Assembly: GCA_009921385.1 (NCBI GenBank)
Contig: RFXY01000044.1
Coordinates: 1 to 7,462, forward strand
Length of the DNA stretch: 7,462 nt
DNA from: Pseudomonadota bacterium
Lineage (GTDB): Bacteria; Pseudomonadota; Alphaproteobacteria; Rickettsiales; UBA1997
Direction of reading: 5' to 3'
Below the pieces are notes generated by a model that saw nothing but the letters and a program-made list of their open reading frames with translations, was not told the origin of the DNA and did not search any database. Numbering within the stretch: position 1 is the first letter of the stretch; each line of letters opens with the position of its first letter. The position numbers and the translations under genes were made by a program. This document shows, in pieces, positions 6,736-7,462 of the stretch.

Positions 6736-6909
6736 AAATTCCCCTTCTGCAGAAGGGGTGGATTTTCGCATAAGTGCAACTTATGCGAAAAGACCAAGGT
6801 AGTGTTGGGAGGCACGGCACAATGACACTTTTCGAAGAAATCCGAGTTCTGGTTGCCGACACTACCCCGTCGGGCTTCGCCCGCCACCCCTTCTAAAAAA
6901 GGGGAATTT
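6736..6909. repeat. MITE-like palindromic element with 26-bp inverted ends
   Basis: The left end (6736-6761) and the reverse complement of the right end (6884-6909) match at 23 of 26 positions. Each end is also nearly self-palindromic: CCCCTTCTGCAGAAGGGG at 6741-6758 is a perfect palindrome, and CCCCTT-ctaaaa-AAGGGG at 6887-6904 is a stem-loop. Nested inside are a 13-bp perfect hairpin (6763-6791), an 11-bp inverted pair (GGTAGTGTTGG at 6798-6808 against CCGACACTACC at 6856-6866, 10 of 11), and CGGGC-TTC-GCCCG at 6871-6883. The element is clearly more GC-rich than its flanks and has no transposase. AATT stands directly outside CCCC and GGGG on both sides, a possible 4-bp target duplication, but because AATT is itself a palindrome this is ambiguous. 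It occupies the convergent hemA/ribH gap, so it could also end both transcripts. Copy number in the genome cannot be judged from one window. Confidence 0.75.
6763..6791. repeat. Perfect 13-bp inverted repeat with 3-base loop (hairpin, possible terminator)
   Basis: TTTTCGCATAAGT at 6763-6775 is the exact reverse complement of ACTTATGCGAAAA at 6779-6791, with GCA between. It lies 36 bases beyond the hemA stop and would form a long RNA stem on either strand. No U-tract follows on the plus strand (AGACC follows), so it is not a textbook intrinsic terminator. It is a part of the larger palindromic element and may have been acquired with it. Confidence 0.8.
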
Positions 6910-6959
6910 TGACCGAGCACTTTTATATTTCTCTCACAAAAAGTAGTTCTTCTATATTC

Positions 6960-6982
6960 CCCCTTCTAAAAAAGTGGAATTT
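6960..6982. repeat. Detached half-copy of the element's right end
   Basis: CCCCTTCTAAAAAAG followed by TGGAATTT at 6960-6982 matches the right end at 6887-6909 in the same orientation at 22 of 23 positions; the one change is T for G at 6975. The copies are 50 bp apart, separated by ordinary AT-rich sequence. It ends 22 bases before the ribH stop and could form a weak hairpin. It is probably a remnant of a second, decayed copy or of an end duplication. Confidence 0.75.
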
Positions 6983-7004
6983 GCCCCAGCTTTGGTATGA
7001 TTTT

Positions 7005-7406
7005 TTACGATATTTTTGCCACTGCCAAACAAGCTTCGACTGCTAATTTTCCTTTGTTATATTGTAAAGGATCTGCCCTAAATATGGCTTGCTCTTCGTT
7101 TTCTACTGTTAAAATGCCGTTGCCGATAGCCAAACCATAATCAATGCTAAGCCTCATTAAACCATAAGAACTCTGGTTGCAAACAATATCGTAATGAGAA
7201 GTTTCGCCTCGAATTACACAACCAAGAGCCACAAAACCTTGATATTGATGTTTTAATTTGGCAATTACCGCAGGAATTTCAAGGGCACCAGGCACAGTGA
7301 TAATATTATAAGAGTAATTATTTTGTTGCAAAAAATCTTCTGCACCTTTTAAAAGCAAGCTAGAAATATTTTGATAAAAATTTGCTTGCACAATCAGTAT
7401 TTTCAT
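7005..7406 (-). CDS. ribH: 6,7-dimethyl-8-ribityllumazine synthase
   Basis: RibH condenses 5-amino-6-ribitylaminouracil with 3,4-dihydroxy-2-butanone 4-phosphate to form lumazine, the penultimate step of riboflavin synthesis; it assembles as cytoplasmic pentamers or larger shells. The 133-residue protein shows the family blocks in order: the substrate-binding aromatic near the start (NFYQNI, Phe10), VPGALEIPAVI (38-48), ALGCVIRGETSHYDIVCNQS (60-79) with the catalytic His at 71, GNGILTVENEEQA (95-107) with Arg110 just after, and KGKLAVEACLAV (118-129). It is slightly short against the usual 140-160 residues because it begins almost directly at the first beta strand, as do several alphaproteobacterial forms. 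The usual FN near the start is FY here. It is convergent with hemA and separated from it by the repeat region. The 56 bases upstream to the window edge are almost all A and T, with no clear promoter or ribosome binding site. Confidence 0.96.
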   Translation of the reverse strand: MKILIVQANFYQNISSLLLKGAEDFLQQNNYSYNIITVPGALEIPAVIAKLKHQYQGFVALGCVIRGETSHYDIVCNQSSYGLMRLSIDYGLAIGNGILTVENEEQAIFRADPLQYNKGKLAVEACLAVAKIS

Positions 7407-7462
7407 TTGTTTTTTTAATTATTTTTATGTAAATTTTATTAATACCATTTTAACTTTAAAAT

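Noticed and set aside
6728..7004. CRISPR array, tRNA or riboswitch in the hemA-ribH gap
   Set aside because: The repeats are inverted ends plus one direct half-copy rather than regularly spaced repeats. No cloverleaf is seen, and ribH points toward this gap, so it is not a ribH leader (FMN riboswitch).
7407..7462. FMN riboswitch or promoter ahead of ribH
   Set aside because: Only 56 nearly pure A/T bases are available before the window edge, with no FMN-element consensus and no convincing pair of promoter hexamers.

Overview
The window is two unrelated pieces of DNA joined near position 474. Positions 1 to about 473 are GC-rich (roughly two thirds G+C by eye) and carry, on the minus strand, an internal fragment of a GH95-type alpha-L-fucosidase. 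Everything after that is AT-rich (roughly one third G+C by eye) and reads as a compact chromosomal segment of an alphaproteobacterium. Both genes at the join are cut inside conserved domains, and the join falls on a GATC tetranucleotide. An assembly or cloning chimera is therefore much more likely than a natural insertion.

The AT-rich part suggests an alphaproteobacterium, perhaps a Rickettsiales/Holosporales-like or other reduced lineage. It makes 5-aminolevulinate by the C4 (Shemin) route with ALA synthase, which among bacteria is typical of Alphaproteobacteria. It has a class I lysyl-tRNA synthetase, also common in that class, and a 41-residue ribosomal protein L36 of the alphaproteobacterial type. 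Lineage below class is inference from composition and gene content.

Layout: the C-terminal part of purF (474-1331, purine synthesis) overlaps xseB (exonuclease VII small subunit). A plausible promoter follows at 1524-1551, then rpmJ (L36), hemC (porphobilinogen deaminase), lysS (class I), a CNNM/CorC-type membrane protein with CBS domains, and hemA (ALA synthase). All are on the plus strand with very short gaps. They could be one transcript from the rpmJ promoter that mixes haem synthesis (hemA, hemC) with translation (rpmJ, lysS). ribH (lumazine synthase, riboflavin pathway) lies at the far end on the minus strand, convergent with hemA.

The 277-bp gap between hemA and ribH is the least ordinary part. 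It holds a 174-bp element bounded by 26-bp inverted repeats that are each nearly self-palindromic, with further inverted repeats nested inside, and a detached half-copy of one end 50 bp downstream. It looks like a non-autonomous, MITE-like or palindromic intergenic repeat. I see no defence system, CRISPR array, tRNA, rRNA or complete transposase. The rest is housekeeping, and I do not claim a new biological system here.
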